Source: Pseudomonas sp. KU26590 (GTDB lineage: Bacteria; Pseudomonadota; Gammaproteobacteria; Pseudomonadales; Pseudomonadaceae). From it: a stretch of DNA of 64,000 bases. The notes beneath the pieces were generated by a model. That model saw nothing but the letters and a program-made list of their open reading frames with translations, made no database searches and was not told where the DNA came from. The stretch spans positions 3,873,501 to 3,937,500 of the forward strand of contig NZ_CP110644.1 of NCBI RefSeq assembly GCF_026153515.1, written 5' to 3'. This document shows positions 17,615 through 26,927 of the stretch, piece by piece. A program made the translations under genes and the position numbers. The number at the start of each line of letters is the position of its first letter. Position 1 is the first letter of the stretch.

Positions 17615-18931
17615 ATGGAAAAGCTACTCGAATCCGTGAAACACGCCGGCCTCAAACGTCGCTGGCTATTGATCATGCCCATCGTCTTCATCACCTACAG
17701 CCTGGCGTACCTGGACCGCGCCAACTACGGCTTCGCCGCGGCCTCGGGGATGGCCGAAGACCTGCACATCACGCCGGGCATGTCGTCCTTGCTGGGGGCG
17801 TTGTTCTTCCTCGGCTACTTCTTCTTCCAAGTGCCCGGCGCGATCTATGCGCAGAAGAAGAGCGTCAAGAAACTCATCTTCGTCAGCCTGATTCTGTGGG
17901 GCGGCCTGGCCACACTGACCGGCATCGTCTCCAACGCCTACATGCTGATCGGCATCCGTTTCATGCTCGGCGTGGTCGAAGCGGCCGTCATGCCGGCCAT
18001 GCTGGTGTACCTCTGCTACTGGTTCACCAAGGCCGAACGCTCGCGCGCCAACACCGTGCTGATCCTCGGCAACCCGGTGACCATGCTGTGGATGTCGGTG
18101 GTCTCCGGCTATCTGGTGGCGCACTTCAGCTGGCGCTGGATGTTCATCGTCGAAGGTTTGCCGGCAGTGATCTGGGCGTTTATCTGGTGGCGTCTGGTGG
18201 ACGAGCGTCCGGCCCAGGCCAAGTGGCTGACCGCTGAAGAAAAGACCGAACTGCAAGCGCGCCTCGACGCCGAACAGGTCGGTATCAAACCGGTGAAAAA
18301 CTACGCCGAAGCCTTCCGCTCTCCGCGCGTCCTGCTGCTGGCCGCGCAGTATTTCTGCTGGAGCATCGGCGTTTACGGTTTCGTGCTGTGGCTGCCGACG
18401 ATCATCAAGAAAGGCATGCAGATGGACATGGTCGAAGCCGGCTGGCTCTCGGCCATGCCGTATCTGGCGGCCGTGATCGGCATGGTGCTGGTGTCGTGGG
18501 CGTCGGATAAAACCCAGAAGCGCAAAGCGTTTGTCTGGCCGCCACTGCTGCTGGCCGCCGTCGCGTTTTACGGCTCCTACGCACTGGGCACCGAACACTT
18601 CTGGTGGTCCTACTCGCTGCTGGTCATTGCCGGCGCCTGCATGTATGCGCCCTATGGCCCGTTCTTCGCCATCGTCCCGGAAATCCTCCCGGCCAACGTC
18701 GCGGGCGGCGCCATGGCATTGATCAACAGCCTCGGCGCGCTGGGTTCGTTCGCCGGCTCCTACCTCGTCGGCTACCTCAACGGCGTCACCGGCACCCTGA
18801 GCGCTTCGTACCTGTTCATGAGCGGCGCGCTGCTGGTGTCGGTGGTGCTGACGCTGCTGCTCAAGCCGGACAGCAAGGCCCGGCCCCTGAGCGACAAGCC
18901 CGGCGCTCGTCCTGCGCCTGCCCATTCTTGA
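17615..18931 (+). CDS. kguT: KguT, MFS 2-ketogluconate transporter
   Basis: The 438-residue protein is a 12-helix major facilitator of the anion:cation symporter type. It opens with RRWLLIMPIVFITYSLAYLD and RANYGFAAASGMAEDL, and carries the loop between helices 2 and 3 (GYFFFQVPGAIYAQKKS) typical of hexuronate/ketogluconate porters. It brings 2-ketogluconate across the inner membrane. AGGGAG at 17603 is 6 bases before the ATG at 17615, which decides this start over the one at 17597. Confidence 0.92.
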   Translation: MEKLLESVKHAGLKRRWLLIMPIVFITYSLAYLDRANYGFAAASGMAEDLHITPGMSSLLGALFFLGYFFFQVPGAIYAQKKSVKKLIFVSLILWGGLATLTGIVSNAYMLIGIRFMLGVVEAAVMPAMLVYLCYWFTKAERSRANTVLILGNPVTMLWMSVVSGYLVAHFSWRWMFIVEGLPAVIWAFIWWRLVDERPAQAKWLTAEEKTELQARLDAEQVGIKPVKNYAEAFRSPRVLLLAAQYFCWSIGVYGFVLWLPTIIKKGMQMDMVEAGWLSAMPYLAAVIGMVLVSWASDKTQKRKAFVWPPLLLAAVAFYGSYALGTEHFWWSYSLLVIAGACMYAPYGPFFAIVPEILPANVAGGAMALINSLGALGSFAGSYLVGYLNGVTGTLSASYLFMSGALLVSVVLTLLLKPDSKARPLSDKPGARPAPAHS

Positions 18932-18946
18932 TCGGGAATCCTTTTG

Positions 18947-19927
18947 ATGACGAACCATGTTGTGCTCTACAAGAAACTCTCGGCCCCGTTGATGCAACGC
19001 CTGCAGGGCCACGCCGAGGTCACGCTGATCGATGACCCGAAATCCAGCGCCGGCCTGGCCCGCCTGCGCGACGCCCTGCCCCACGCCGATGCCCTGCTCG
19101 GCGCGAGCGTAAAGCTGGACGCTGAATTGCTGGACCTGGCGCCGAAGCTCAAGGCGGTGTCCAGCGTCTCGGTGGGCGTCGATAACTACGACATCGAGTA
19201 CCTGACCCGGCGCGGCATTCTCCTCACCAACACGCCGGATGTGCTGACCGAAACCACAGCCGACACCGGTTTCGCCCTGATCATGGCCACGGCGCGCCGG
19301 GTGGTGGAGCTGGCGAATATGGTTCGCGACGGACAGTGGAAGCAGAACATTGGGCCGCTGCATTTCGGCTCAGACGTGCACGGCAAGACCCTGGGGATCA
19401 TCGGCATGGGGCGGATTGGCGAGGCGGTGGCGCAACGGGGTCATTTCGGTTTCGGGATGCCAGTGATCTATCACAGTCACTCACCGAAGCCGGCGGTGGA
19501 AGCCCGGTTTGACGCGGGCTATCGCACGTTGAATGAATTGCTGCGCGAGGCTGATTTTGTCTGCCTGACCGTGCCGCTGACCGCCGAAACCGAGGGGCTG
19601 ATCGGTGCCGAGCAGTTCGCGCTGATGCGCCCGGAGACGATCTTCATCAACATCGCCCGGGGCAAGGTGGTGGACGAGCAGGCGCTGATCGCCGCGTTGC
19701 AGAACGGCCAGATACGGGCGGCGGGCCTGGACGTCTTCGAACACGAGCCCGTGAACCCGGACTCGCCGTTACTGAGGATGGACAACGTGGTGGCCACGCC
19801 ACACATGGGCTCGGCGACCCATGAGACCCGCGAGGCCATGGCCCGCTGCGCCGTGGACAACGTGCTGGCGGCCCTGGCAGGCAAGCGGCCGAAGGATCTG
19901 GTCAACCCCGAAGCTTGGCGCGGTTGA
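18947..19927 (+). CDS. kguD: KguD, 2-keto-6-phosphogluconate reductase
   Basis: The 326-residue protein is a D-isomer-specific 2-hydroxyacid dehydrogenase: the Rossmann motif is GIIGMGRIG, and the catalytic Arg, Glu and His are in NIARGKVVDE, DVFEHEP and ATPHMGSAT. It reduces 2-keto-6-phosphogluconate to 6-phosphogluconate with NADPH, feeding the Entner-Doudoroff pathway. It follows kguT by 15 bp. The ATG at 18947 is used; a TTG precedes it in frame. It resembles glyoxylate/hydroxypyruvate reductases, but the operon fixes the role. Confidence 0.92.
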   Translation: MTNHVVLYKKLSAPLMQRLQGHAEVTLIDDPKSSAGLARLRDALPHADALLGASVKLDAELLDLAPKLKAVSSVSVGVDNYDIEYLTRRGILLTNTPDVLTETTADTGFALIMATARRVVELANMVRDGQWKQNIGPLHFGSDVHGKTLGIIGMGRIGEAVAQRGHFGFGMPVIYHSHSPKPAVEARFDAGYRTLNELLREADFVCLTVPLTAETEGLIGAEQFALMRPETIFINIARGKVVDEQALIAALQNGQIRAAGLDVFEHEPVNPDSPLLRMDNVVATPHMGSATHETREAMARCAVDNVLAALAGKRPKDLVNPEAWRG

Positions 19928-20278
19928 GGATCCAGACGGCAGGAGCCGGCTCGAGCACGCGCACAAAACTGTAGGAGCGCGCTTGCCCGCGAAAGCATTG
20001 GGTCAAACAACGCCGACGTCACAGACCCGCCGCCTTCGCGACCGTCGTAACCTCCGATTGCTCCTACAGGATAGTTTGCGTTCGACGCAGTGAAAGGGTG
20101 AGCCGAAGATCCCACCCGAAGCCGGCTTGCTGCGGGCCGCGATCGGACGAATCCGCTGGGTCAGGCTAAATGGCTGGCGCTGGCAGATCGCATTCGCGGG
20201 CAAGCGCGCTTCTACCATGGACCTCGGCAATGCATGTAATCGTCGGCGCACACAAAATCCCGGCGTGCGCCGTCTGCG
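19928..20278. repeat. Intergenic region with REP-like inverted pair
   Basis: The gap between the convergent kguD and chemoreceptor genes holds two facing copies of a second REP type: GTAGGAGCGCGCTTGCCCGC near 19971 and its inverse GCGGGCAAGCGCGCTTCTAC near 20196. A third, degenerate segment (GAAGCCGGCTTGCTGCGGGCCGCGA) lies at 20117. Such pairs can act as bidirectional transcription ends. No gene is seen. Confidence 0.75.
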
Positions 20279-21904
20279 TTAAATCACAAACCGCGCCACC
20301 ATGGCTTTCAGGTCCACCGCCAGTCGTGACAGCTCATGGCTGGCCGCGCTGGTCTGGTTAGCGCCCGCCGCCGTTTGCGCGGCGAGGTCGCGGATGTTGA
20401 CCAGATTGCGGTCCACTTCCCTCGACACCTGCGCCTGTTGTTCCGATGCACTGGCGATCACCAGGTTGCGTTCGTTGATCTGCGCAATGGCTTCGGTAAT
20501 CAACTCCAGTGCATCGCCCGCGGAACTCGCCAGGCTCAGCGTGGTGCGGGTGCTGTCGGTGTTGTGTGCCATTGATTGCACGGCGTCGCCGGTGCGGGTC
20601 TGAATGCCGGCGACCATCTGTTCGATTTCCGTGGTCGATTGCGCCGTGCGGTCGGCCAGCGCGCGGACTTCGTCGGCGACCACGGCAAACCCGCGACCCG
20701 CCTCCCCCGCACGAGCGGCTTCGATGGCGGCGTTGAGTGCCAACAGGTTGGTCTGCTCGGCGATCGAACGAATCACGTCCAGCACCTTGCCAATGTCACG
20801 ACCCTGGGCCGCCAGGCCTTCGACCAATCCGGACGTGGCCTGGAGCCGTTGGGCCATGTCCTCAATTGACTTGACCGTCTCGACCACCCGATCACGGCCC
20901 TGACGCGCGGTCTGGTTCGACTGCGTTGACGCTTCGGACGTCGACACCGCGTTGCGCGCGACTTCCTCGACCGCCGCCGTCATCTCGTTGACCGCCGTTG
21001 CCGCCTGCTCAATTTCGTTGTTCTGCTGCTGCAAACCGCGTGAGGACTCTTCTGTCACCGCGCTCAGCTCTTCAGCCGCCGACGCCAGCTGCGTGGACGA
21101 GCCGGAAATCAACTCGATGGTCTGGCGCAGGCTACGCTGCATCGTCGCCAGGGCACGCAACAGCTGCGCCGCTTCATCCTTGCCGTCGACTTCGATGGGA
21201 CGGGTCAGATCACCGGCTGCAATGTCTTCTGCGGCGCGAACCGCTCGGGTCATCGGGTTGACGATACTTCGGGTGAGCAACCACGCGAGCAGTATCGTCA
21301 GCAGCACGGAGGCAACCGAAACAGCGATGATGCTCACGTTGGCGCTGTCGTATTCCTGCCTGGAAAAAGCCGCTGCATCAGTGGCGCCTTTCTTGTTGAT
21401 GGCAATCAGTTGATTGATCTGAACACCCATGAGGTCGGTGGCCTCTTTCATACGGGTGTTGATCATCGCGCGCATTTCTTCAGTCTTGTCCTGACGCGAC
21501 AAGTCCAGCACCTTGGCCTGAACATCAAGGAACGTTGCAAGTGTTGCTTCAAACTGGTTGTACACCGCTAGCTCTTCGCCATCCGCAGGCAGCGCTGAGT
21601 AGTTTTTCCTGGCGTTCTGCAACTTGCCGATCAGTTCGGCAATGCGCGCCTCGGTTTCACGCAGCGACGCAGGCTCACGGTTGACCAGGGTTCGGAATGA
21701 GGTGATGCGCAAGCGCAAAGTGTTTTCCAGCATCTCGCTCAGACTGGCGATGCTGGGCAGTTGGTTGGACTCCATGTCGATGGTGGCCTGGCGAATCGCC
21801 GCCATCCGGTTGACCGAGAAAACGCTCAAGCCAATGACCAGTGCGGCAATGAACGCGAATCCCAGGAATGCGCGAGGCGCAATGTTCATGTTTCTTATCG
21901 ACAT
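20279..21904 (-). CDS. Methyl-accepting chemotaxis protein
   Basis: The 541-residue receptor has transmembrane helix 1 at about 12-31, a four-helix-bundle periplasmic sensor of about 155 residues, transmembrane helix 2 at about 190-211, a HAMP domain ([22 protein letters not shown]) and the cytoplasmic signalling domain. The conserved hairpin tip [19 protein letters not shown] is at about 383-401. It passes ligand signals to CheA/CheW; the ligand is not known. No C-terminal CheR-binding pentapeptide is present. It stands alone, between REP-like repeats and a DUF1652 gene. Confidence 0.93.
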   Translation of the reverse strand: MSIRNMNIAPRAFLGFAFIAALVIGLSVFSVNRMAAIRQATIDMESNQLPSIASLSEMLENTLRLRITSFRTLVNREPASLRETEARIAELIGKLQNARKNYSALPADGEELAVYNQFEATLATFLDVQAKVLDLSRQDKTEEMRAMINTRMKEATDLMGVQINQLIAINKKGATDAAAFSRQEYDSANVSIIAVSVASVLLTILLAWLLTRSIVNPMTRAVRAAEDIAAGDLTRPIEVDGKDEAAQLLRALATMQRSLRQTIELISGSSTQLASAAEELSAVTEESSRGLQQQNNEIEQAATAVNEMTAAVEEVARNAVSTSEASTQSNQTARQGRDRVVETVKSIEDMAQRLQATSGLVEGLAAQGRDIGKVLDVIRSIAEQTNLLALNAAIEAARAGEAGRGFAVVADEVRALADRTAQSTTEIEQMVAGIQTRTGDAVQSMAHNTDSTRTTLSLASSAGDALELITEAIAQINERNLVIASASEQQAQVSREVDRNLVNIRDLAAQTAAGANQTSAASHELSRLAVDLKAMVARFVI

Positions 21905-22118
21905 GGATGATCTCTCTGGAAGGCAAATGTGGCGTCGAGTCTTTTTATTGACGCTCGCCCTGCTATCGGCCGCGCATCATCTTTCATGCGGGAACTTTAA
22001 TCACTGAGAGACCTATATTTACGCTAACTAACGGGGTGCCAGCGCTTTTAGATAGCTATAACGATTCAGCCCTTGTTAAACCATGCGCCTGGATATAAGC
22101 GGTTCATGACAAAGTTAA
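21905..22118. other. Upstream region of the chemoreceptor, no gene seen
   Basis: This stretch is the promoter region of the minus-strand chemoreceptor. I see no gene and no repeat in it. Confidence 0.4.
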
Positions 22119-22316
22119 ATGAAACATGAAATTCTCAGTTATGCAGGATTTATTTCCCGACACTGTCAGAACGCGGTGCTACCTTTACCTGACTCGTGGT
22201 CTGCGGGCCAGGCGTACTCAAGCGACGTGTCGATCGCTGCAGAAGCCTGGACAGACCAGCCGTTTTCGTACCCTGCGGAGCTTGTGAAGTGCTTGATTGA
22301 ACGAGGTGGGCCATGA
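22119..22316 (+). CDS. Possible small protein preceding the DUF1652 gene
   Basis: A 65-residue open frame (MKHEILSYAG...) ends in an ATGA overlap with the DUF1652 gene at 22313, the arrangement of coupled genes. No ribosome site is visible before its ATG and I recognise no family, so it may be chance. If real it would be a short, mostly polar protein with one Trp-Ser-Ala-Gly segment in the middle. Confidence 0.25.
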   Translation: MKHEILSYAGFISRHCQNAVLPLPDSWSAGQAYSSDVSIAAEAWTDQPFSYPAELVKCLIERGGP

Positions 22317-22576
22317 ACAAAGTCACGTTCCCGAACGCCTGCCAGCTGATGCGCTGGCATTTTCATCCGGTGGGCTTCGAAGCCAACATGGATGCGCCCG
22401 GCAGCATGGTGGCCCGTCTTTTTGACCGGGCCAGCGGCGAGACCGTCATTGCCATCGCCGCCATCCCCTGCGCCACCGTGATGAATGCGGCAGACGTGGA
22501 ACGCATCATTGAGGCCATTGAGCTGGAGGTCGAAACCTTCATTCCGAGGCGCTCTCTGTACCTCAATCGGGCCTGA
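22313..22576 (+). CDS. DUF1652 domain protein
   Basis: The 87-residue protein matches the DUF1652 pattern common in Pseudomonas: a short N-terminal helix (CQLMRWHFHPVGFEAN), the strand segment GSMVARLFDRASGETVIAIAAIP, and a C-terminal helix (ERIIEAIELEVE). Function is unknown. AGGTGGG precedes the ATG. Its last 14 bp overlap the 3' end of the convergent helicase gene, so the two reading frames share sequence on opposite strands. Confidence 0.75.
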   Translation: MNKVTFPNACQLMRWHFHPVGFEANMDAPGSMVARLFDRASGETVIAIAAIPCATVMNAADVERIIEAIELEVETFIPRRSLYLNRA

Positions 22577-25121
22577 GCGACTGGGCGTTCTGCCCTGTTC
22601 GACTGCCCTCATCCACGGGTGCGCCAAGTGAAGCGGCCCCTCGGCGATCATCGAAAAATGCCTTGTCTCCTGCAACCCGCGCCGAGGCGCGCGGGTTATT
22701 CCCATCGTCATTGCCCGCAGCGTCGATGAACCAGTAACAGTGGCGAACGGCGCGGGTGATGGCCACATAGGCCAGGCGCAACACCTCATCTTTCTGCGCA
22801 TTGTCGAACGCTTCCAGATCCCCTTCCCGCCCCAGACCCGCCAGCTGATAGACCTGATTCTTGTAGGGCGATTGCGTCAGATGCTGACAGTCACCGAGCA
22901 GAAACACCGCGTCGGCCTGTAGGCCCTTCGCGCTGTGATAGGTCAGTTGCTTCAGGCGACGATCCTGGGGCGGGAGCCTGTAATCGGCATCGGCGAGATC
23001 CTGCAGCGCTTGCGGCAAGCGGCTGCGTTCGCTGCCTTTGCGGTACAGCAGCAGCACGGAGTCGCCGGCCTGGTAATGCTCGGTCAGGCTGGCCAGCAAT
23101 CGGTCGTCATCGCGGTCCAGCACGGTCACCGGCATCAGCTCCTGCTCCGGGCCGCTGGCGCGGGCTTTCTTGCCGCTGATCGCCGGCGCGGCGCGAACGA
23201 TGTGTTCGGCGGCGTCGATGATGTGCTGGTGGCTGCGGAAGTTGTCGCTGAGCATGACCTTGGTGGTCGATGGCGAGGAAAACTCCTTGGCAAACTCCAT
23301 GAAGAACTTCGGCGAACTGCCCCGCCAGCCGTAGATCGACTGCCAGTCATCGCCCACGCACAGCAGCGATGAACGCTGCGCTCCACGACCGACATGCAGC
23401 GCCGGGCCGCGACTGCGGATCTCGCGCAGACTGGCGCGGATCCACGAGACGATTTGCGGCGAGACGTCCTGAAACTCATCGATCATCAAATGCGACAGCG
23501 GTCGCAGCCCTGCATCGCTGACCAGCTTCAGGTTCTCCGGGGAGTTTTCGCCGAACAGCGAGAACATCCGGTTGTAGGTCATCACCGGCGGCGATTGCTC
23601 CAGCAGGTGATTCTCGAAGGCCTTCCAGAACAGGCTCAGCGCTTCGAAGAAAAACCGGTCAGGGTCCTGATCGGAAAAGCTCATCTGCGCTACGGCGTCC
23701 GGCACGTCCAGCCCGAGGTTTTCGATGAAGCTGGCCGCAGCCACGAAACAGTCCAGCAGGGGCGCCGCGCTCAGCTCGCCTTTGACTTTGTAATCGAACC
23801 CCGGGCCCGCCACTGCCGCGCCGGACAATGACTGCATCATGCCCCGCGAGGCCTGGTAGTTTTCCAGCCAGATGACCGGCTTGCGGCAGAACGCCTGGAA
23901 CAGCGTGCGCTTGATCACCCACTCGGCCCACACCGGCAGCTTGGCGTCCGGGCGGCGCAGGTGCTGGTCCTCGCTCGGGTCGAAGCCAAGGACGATCCAG
24001 GCATCCAGCTCGGCCGCATAACCGTGGACATGGAAGGTCAGGCCGCTGACCTCGACGGTCTGGCGCATCGGCTCGACGCCCTGAATCGGCCACGCGCCGG
24101 CCCGAATCCACAGGTCTTCGATAACGTCACACAGCTCCTCGTCGCGCTTGGACGACAGGCCCATCACAGTGATGCGCTTCTGCACGTCCGGGTGATCGCG
24201 GTCCAGCTCTTTCAGTTGCAGGGACTGCCGGTACAAGGGCGCCATGACTTCGCGAAAGCGCGGATTGGCGGCGTACAGATCGCGGTAGCAGAGGTTCATC
24301 TGCTGGCGTTGCGCGTCATTGATGCGCAGGTCGAAAGGGTTGCTGTCGGCACTGTCGTCGAACAGCTGGCCGGACTGGCTGCTGAGGTTCTCGAACGCCT
24401 GCAATTGCTCGAAACCCGGGAGGCTGCGCACCAGCGGCAGGATCCGCGAGTGGAAGGTGCGCACCACCTCGCGGGCCTGACGCGGGGTCAGCTCATGGCC
24501 CCACAGCGCCATGATCTCGATGAGCTTGTTGATGAAGTCCTTGCGCGACTCGCGGGTGAAGGTCACCACGGTCATCGAGTCCAGCTCAAAGCCCAGGTAG
24601 TGGTTGAGCAGCAGCACCCGCAACACCAGCGAGGTCGACTTGCCCGCGCCAGCGCCAGCGATCACGTAGGTCGACGGGGTGTCGCTGAAAATCATCTTCC
24701 ACTGGGCGGCGGTGGGTTGCGCGTGGGCGGGCAGTTTCTCGGCGACGTCTGCCTTGATCCGCTTCTTCAGCTCGTTAGTCAGTGGCAGGCGCCAGTCGTC
24801 GAACAGGTGATCGTCAACCCTCGGACTGCGGTGCTCAAGGGGCCGGGTGTCGCGGATGACCAGCACCTGACGGCCTGCTTCGATGCCATCCAGATGACCC
24901 TCGGCGTAACCCTCGTTCATGCCCTCGGCATGGCCGTTGAGGTATCCATCGGCGTGGCCCTGGTGCCAGGACGGCACGTGCTGCGCCTGCATGCGCGACA
25001 AGCCGCCACCCATCATGCGGGCCATGAGCCGTTTGAAGAACGGCAGGCGTTCGGGGGTGTTCAGGTCGGGCGGCAGTGGGTTTGGTTCGGTGGGTAGCTC
25101 GGCGGAAAAATCGTGTGGCAC
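22563..25121 (-). CDS. UvrD/Rep-like ATP-dependent DNA helicase
   Basis: The 852-residue protein is a superfamily 1 helicase: Walker A GAGAGKST (156-163), motif Ia VVTFTRESR, motif II DEFQDVSP (548-555), motif III VGDDWQSIYGWRG, motif V LTYHSAKGLQADAVFLLGD and motif VI RLAYVAITRA. The first 110 residues are unusual, with a repeated Gly-His/Tyr-x-x-Gly pattern (HADGYLNGHAEGMNEGYAEG, about 56-75). This pattern resembles that of flagellar and secretion stator proteins and has no known role in helicases. The start is a GTG with GGAG 6 bases upstream. It probably acts in DNA repair; the partner is unknown. Confidence 0.88.
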   Translation of the reverse strand: MPHDFSAELPTEPNPLPPDLNTPERLPFFKRLMARMMGGGLSRMQAQHVPSWHQGHADGYLNGHAEGMNEGYAEGHLDGIEAGRQVLVIRDTRPLEHRSPRVDDHLFDDWRLPLTNELKKRIKADVAEKLPAHAQPTAAQWKMIFSDTPSTYVIAGAGAGKSTSLVLRVLLLNHYLGFELDSMTVVTFTRESRKDFINKLIEIMALWGHELTPRQAREVVRTFHSRILPLVRSLPGFEQLQAFENLSSQSGQLFDDSADSNPFDLRINDAQRQQMNLCYRDLYAANPRFREVMAPLYRQSLQLKELDRDHPDVQKRITVMGLSSKRDEELCDVIEDLWIRAGAWPIQGVEPMRQTVEVSGLTFHVHGYAAELDAWIVLGFDPSEDQHLRRPDAKLPVWAEWVIKRTLFQAFCRKPVIWLENYQASRGMMQSLSGAAVAGPGFDYKVKGELSAAPLLDCFVAAASFIENLGLDVPDAVAQMSFSDQDPDRFFFEALSLFWKAFENHLLEQSPPVMTYNRMFSLFGENSPENLKLVSDAGLRPLSHLMIDEFQDVSPQIVSWIRASLREIRSRGPALHVGRGAQRSSLLCVGDDWQSIYGWRGSSPKFFMEFAKEFSSPSTTKVMLSDNFRSHQHIIDAAEHIVRAAPAISGKKARASGPEQELMPVTVLDRDDDRLLASLTEHYQAGDSVLLLYRKGSERSRLPQALQDLADADYRLPPQDRRLKQLTYHSAKGLQADAVFLLGDCQHLTQSPYKNQVYQLAGLGREGDLEAFDNAQKDEVLRLAYVAITRAVRHCYWFIDAAGNDDGNNPRASARVAGDKAFFDDRRGAASLGAPVDEGSRTGQNAQSLRPD

Positions 25122-25399
25122 GCGGGCTCCGGGTATCAGCGTTTTCGACAGGGCGCCTATGGTCGCCCCATTCTTGTTTCAGCTCCAGTGAAATGCTTTG
25201 CCGTCAGGGAGTTAGCCGATCAAGGGCAGCGTGTTTATCGCCTGCTTACCCGTCTATACATCGAATTAACCGATTGCATTCATGCAGAACTTACGCTTTT
25301 TATCGATATTTGGTTGATGGATCATTAGTCCATCGACTGAACAAGTCATCACCAGCGGCGCCCTGCCACAGGCCTGGCCCTGCTTCGGAGGAACTGATC

Positions 25400-26095
25400 A
25401 TGCTGCAACTTCGACCTTTTAAATCCCTAGGCGGCGCAGACCACGGTTGGCTGAACGCCCATCACCATTTCTCGTTTGCCAGTTACTACGACGAGAGCCG
25501 CATGAACTGGGGCCAGCTGCGTGTGTGGAACGATGACGTAATCGAAGCCGGCACGGGCTTTCCGCGTCATCCGCACCGGGACATGGAGATCATTACTTAT
25601 GTGCGTGAGGGCGCCATTACTCACGAGGACAGCCTGGGTAACCGTGGCCGTACCGAAGCGGGCGATGTGCAGGTGATGAGTGCCGGCACGGGTGTGGCCC
25701 ACAGTGAATACAATCTGGAGTCGAAGGAGACGCGGATTTTCCAGATCTGGATCATGCCGGACGAGGTCGGTGCTCCGCCGTCCTGGGGTGCCAAGCCGTT
25801 CCCGAAAGGCGACCGCGAAGGCTTTGTGACGCTGGCGAGCGGCAAGGCGGACGATGATATCGAGCTGCGGATTCGGGCGAATGCCCGGTTGGTGGCGGCG
25901 AATCTGAAGGCCGGTGAGACGGCTGAATACGTACTGGATGCGGGCCGCCGGGCTTATATGGTGCCTGCGACAGGCGTTGTCGAGGTCAACGGCGTTCGTG
26001 CTGAAGCGCGCGATGGTGTGGCGGTTGAAGATGAGCGTGTGTTGCGGGTGACGGCCCTCGAAGACAGCGAGATCGTCCTCGTGGATGTGGCTTGA
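25400..26095 (+). CDS. Pirin family protein (YhhW type)
   Basis: The 231-residue protein is a bicupin pirin. The metal-binding motif FPRHPHRDMEIITYV gives two His and a Glu, and GTGVAHSEYN supplies the third His. YhhW-type pirins can show quercetin 2,3-dioxygenase activity and are otherwise stress or redox proteins of unclear role. GGAGGA at 25387 is 7 bases before the ATG at 25400; the open frame extends upstream to 25076 but that part lies over the helicase start and is not coding. Multi-hairpin repeats follow. Confidence 0.92.
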   Translation: MLQLRPFKSLGGADHGWLNAHHHFSFASYYDESRMNWGQLRVWNDDVIEAGTGFPRHPHRDMEIITYVREGAITHEDSLGNRGRTEAGDVQVMSAGTGVAHSEYNLESKETRIFQIWIMPDEVGAPPSWGAKPFPKGDREGFVTLASGKADDDIELRIRANARLVAANLKAGETAEYVLDAGRRAYMVPATGVVEVNGVRAEARDGVAVEDERVLRVTALEDSEIVLVDVA

Positions 26096-26103
26096 AAAGC
26101 GGT

Positions 26104-26412
26104 AGATCAAGATCAAGGGCGTCTGCCTAAGGGCAGACTGTTTCGCCTTCGGCGAGTTACTTGGAAAAGCACCCCAAGTAACCAAGGGTGCTTGCTCTCG
26201 GTTGGGCCCGACTTCGTCGGGTTCCTTCACTCCGGTCCCGCTCCGTGGGCCCGCCGCCATCCGCCATCCATGGCGGGGGGCGGCTCTCGCGGCATCCATG
26301 CCGCTCGGCCCACTCCGCGAAACCTCCGTTCAGCCTGCACCAAAGTCGCGATTGGCGGTGACTGGGATTTTTGTGTACGAAGATCACAAGCAGAGCCAAA
26401 GCAGATCAAAGA
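26104..26412 (-). repeat. REP-linked multi-hairpin repeat, copy 2 (inverted)
   Basis: On the minus strand this is a full copy of the element at 14216. The outer stem reads GGTTTCGC with GCGGGACC, which pairs with two G-T wobble positions where copy 1 has Watson-Crick pairs. The inner hairpins GCGGCAtggaTGCCGC and CCGCCATggATGGCGG are intact, and the last hairpin is GTCTGCCcttaGGCAGAC. Its REP companion (CCCGGCTAAAGCCAGTCCCAC) lies at 26415, in the same relative position as in copy 1. Copy 2 and copy 3 face each other across about 170 bp. Confidence 0.9.
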
Positions 26413-26583
26413 CTTCCCGGCTAAAGCCAGTCCCACTGGGTGAATGCGATTTCACTGTAGGAGCCGGCTTGCTGGCGAAAGCGGTGGGTCAGGTATGAAT
26501 AGAGCCACTGACAGAATGCATTCGCCAGCAAGCCGGCTCCCACAGACCGAATTCCTGCAGTAGGACCGGCTTTAGCCGGGAAG
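26413..26583. repeat. REP cluster between inverted multi-hairpin copies
   Basis: Four REP-like motifs lie here: TTCCCGGCTAAAGCCAGTCC at 26416, GTAGGAGCCGGCTTGCTGGCG at 26457, its inverse CGCCAGCAAGCCGGCTCCCAC at 26522 and GTAGGACCGGCTTTAGCCGGG at 26560. They form the centre of a large inverted arrangement between the pirin and phosphoglucomutase 3' ends. Confidence 0.88.
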
Positions 26584-26888
26584 CCTTTGATCTGCACTTG
26601 ATCTTGATCTTGATCTTGATCTTGATCTTCTGCCGCGATGGCTCAAACACCACAAATCGCGACTTGGGTGCAGGCCGAACGCAGACGACGCGCAGTGGGC
26701 CGAGCGGCATGGATGCCGCGAGAGCGCCGCCAGGACATGGATATCCGTTCGGCGCGGGCCCACGGAGCGTCGTCGGAATGAGGGAACCCGACGAAGTCGG
26801 GCCTAACCAGGAGCAAGCACCTTTGGTTACTTGGGGTGCTTTTCCAGGTAACTCGCCGAAGGCGAAACGTCTGCCGTTAGGCAGACTC
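26584..26888 (+). repeat. REP-linked multi-hairpin repeat, copy 3
   Basis: A full copy of the element, starting with an extended hexamer tract of five CTTGAT units at about 26598-26627. The outer stem is GACGACGC with GCGTCGTC, different in sequence from copy 1 but still fully paired. The second inner hairpin is GGACATggATATCC with one mismatch. The final hairpin is GTCTGCCgttaGGCAGAC. It ends about 40 bp before the phosphoglucomutase stop codon. Confidence 0.9.
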
Positions 26889-26927
26889 TCTCAGCCACGC
26901 CGCGATCTCAGGGACGACACAAAAGCT

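Noticed and set aside
17666..19363. 565-codon minus-strand frame opposite kguT and kguD
   Set aside because: Antisense shadow rich in His, Arg and Gln; the sense strand encodes convincing proteins.
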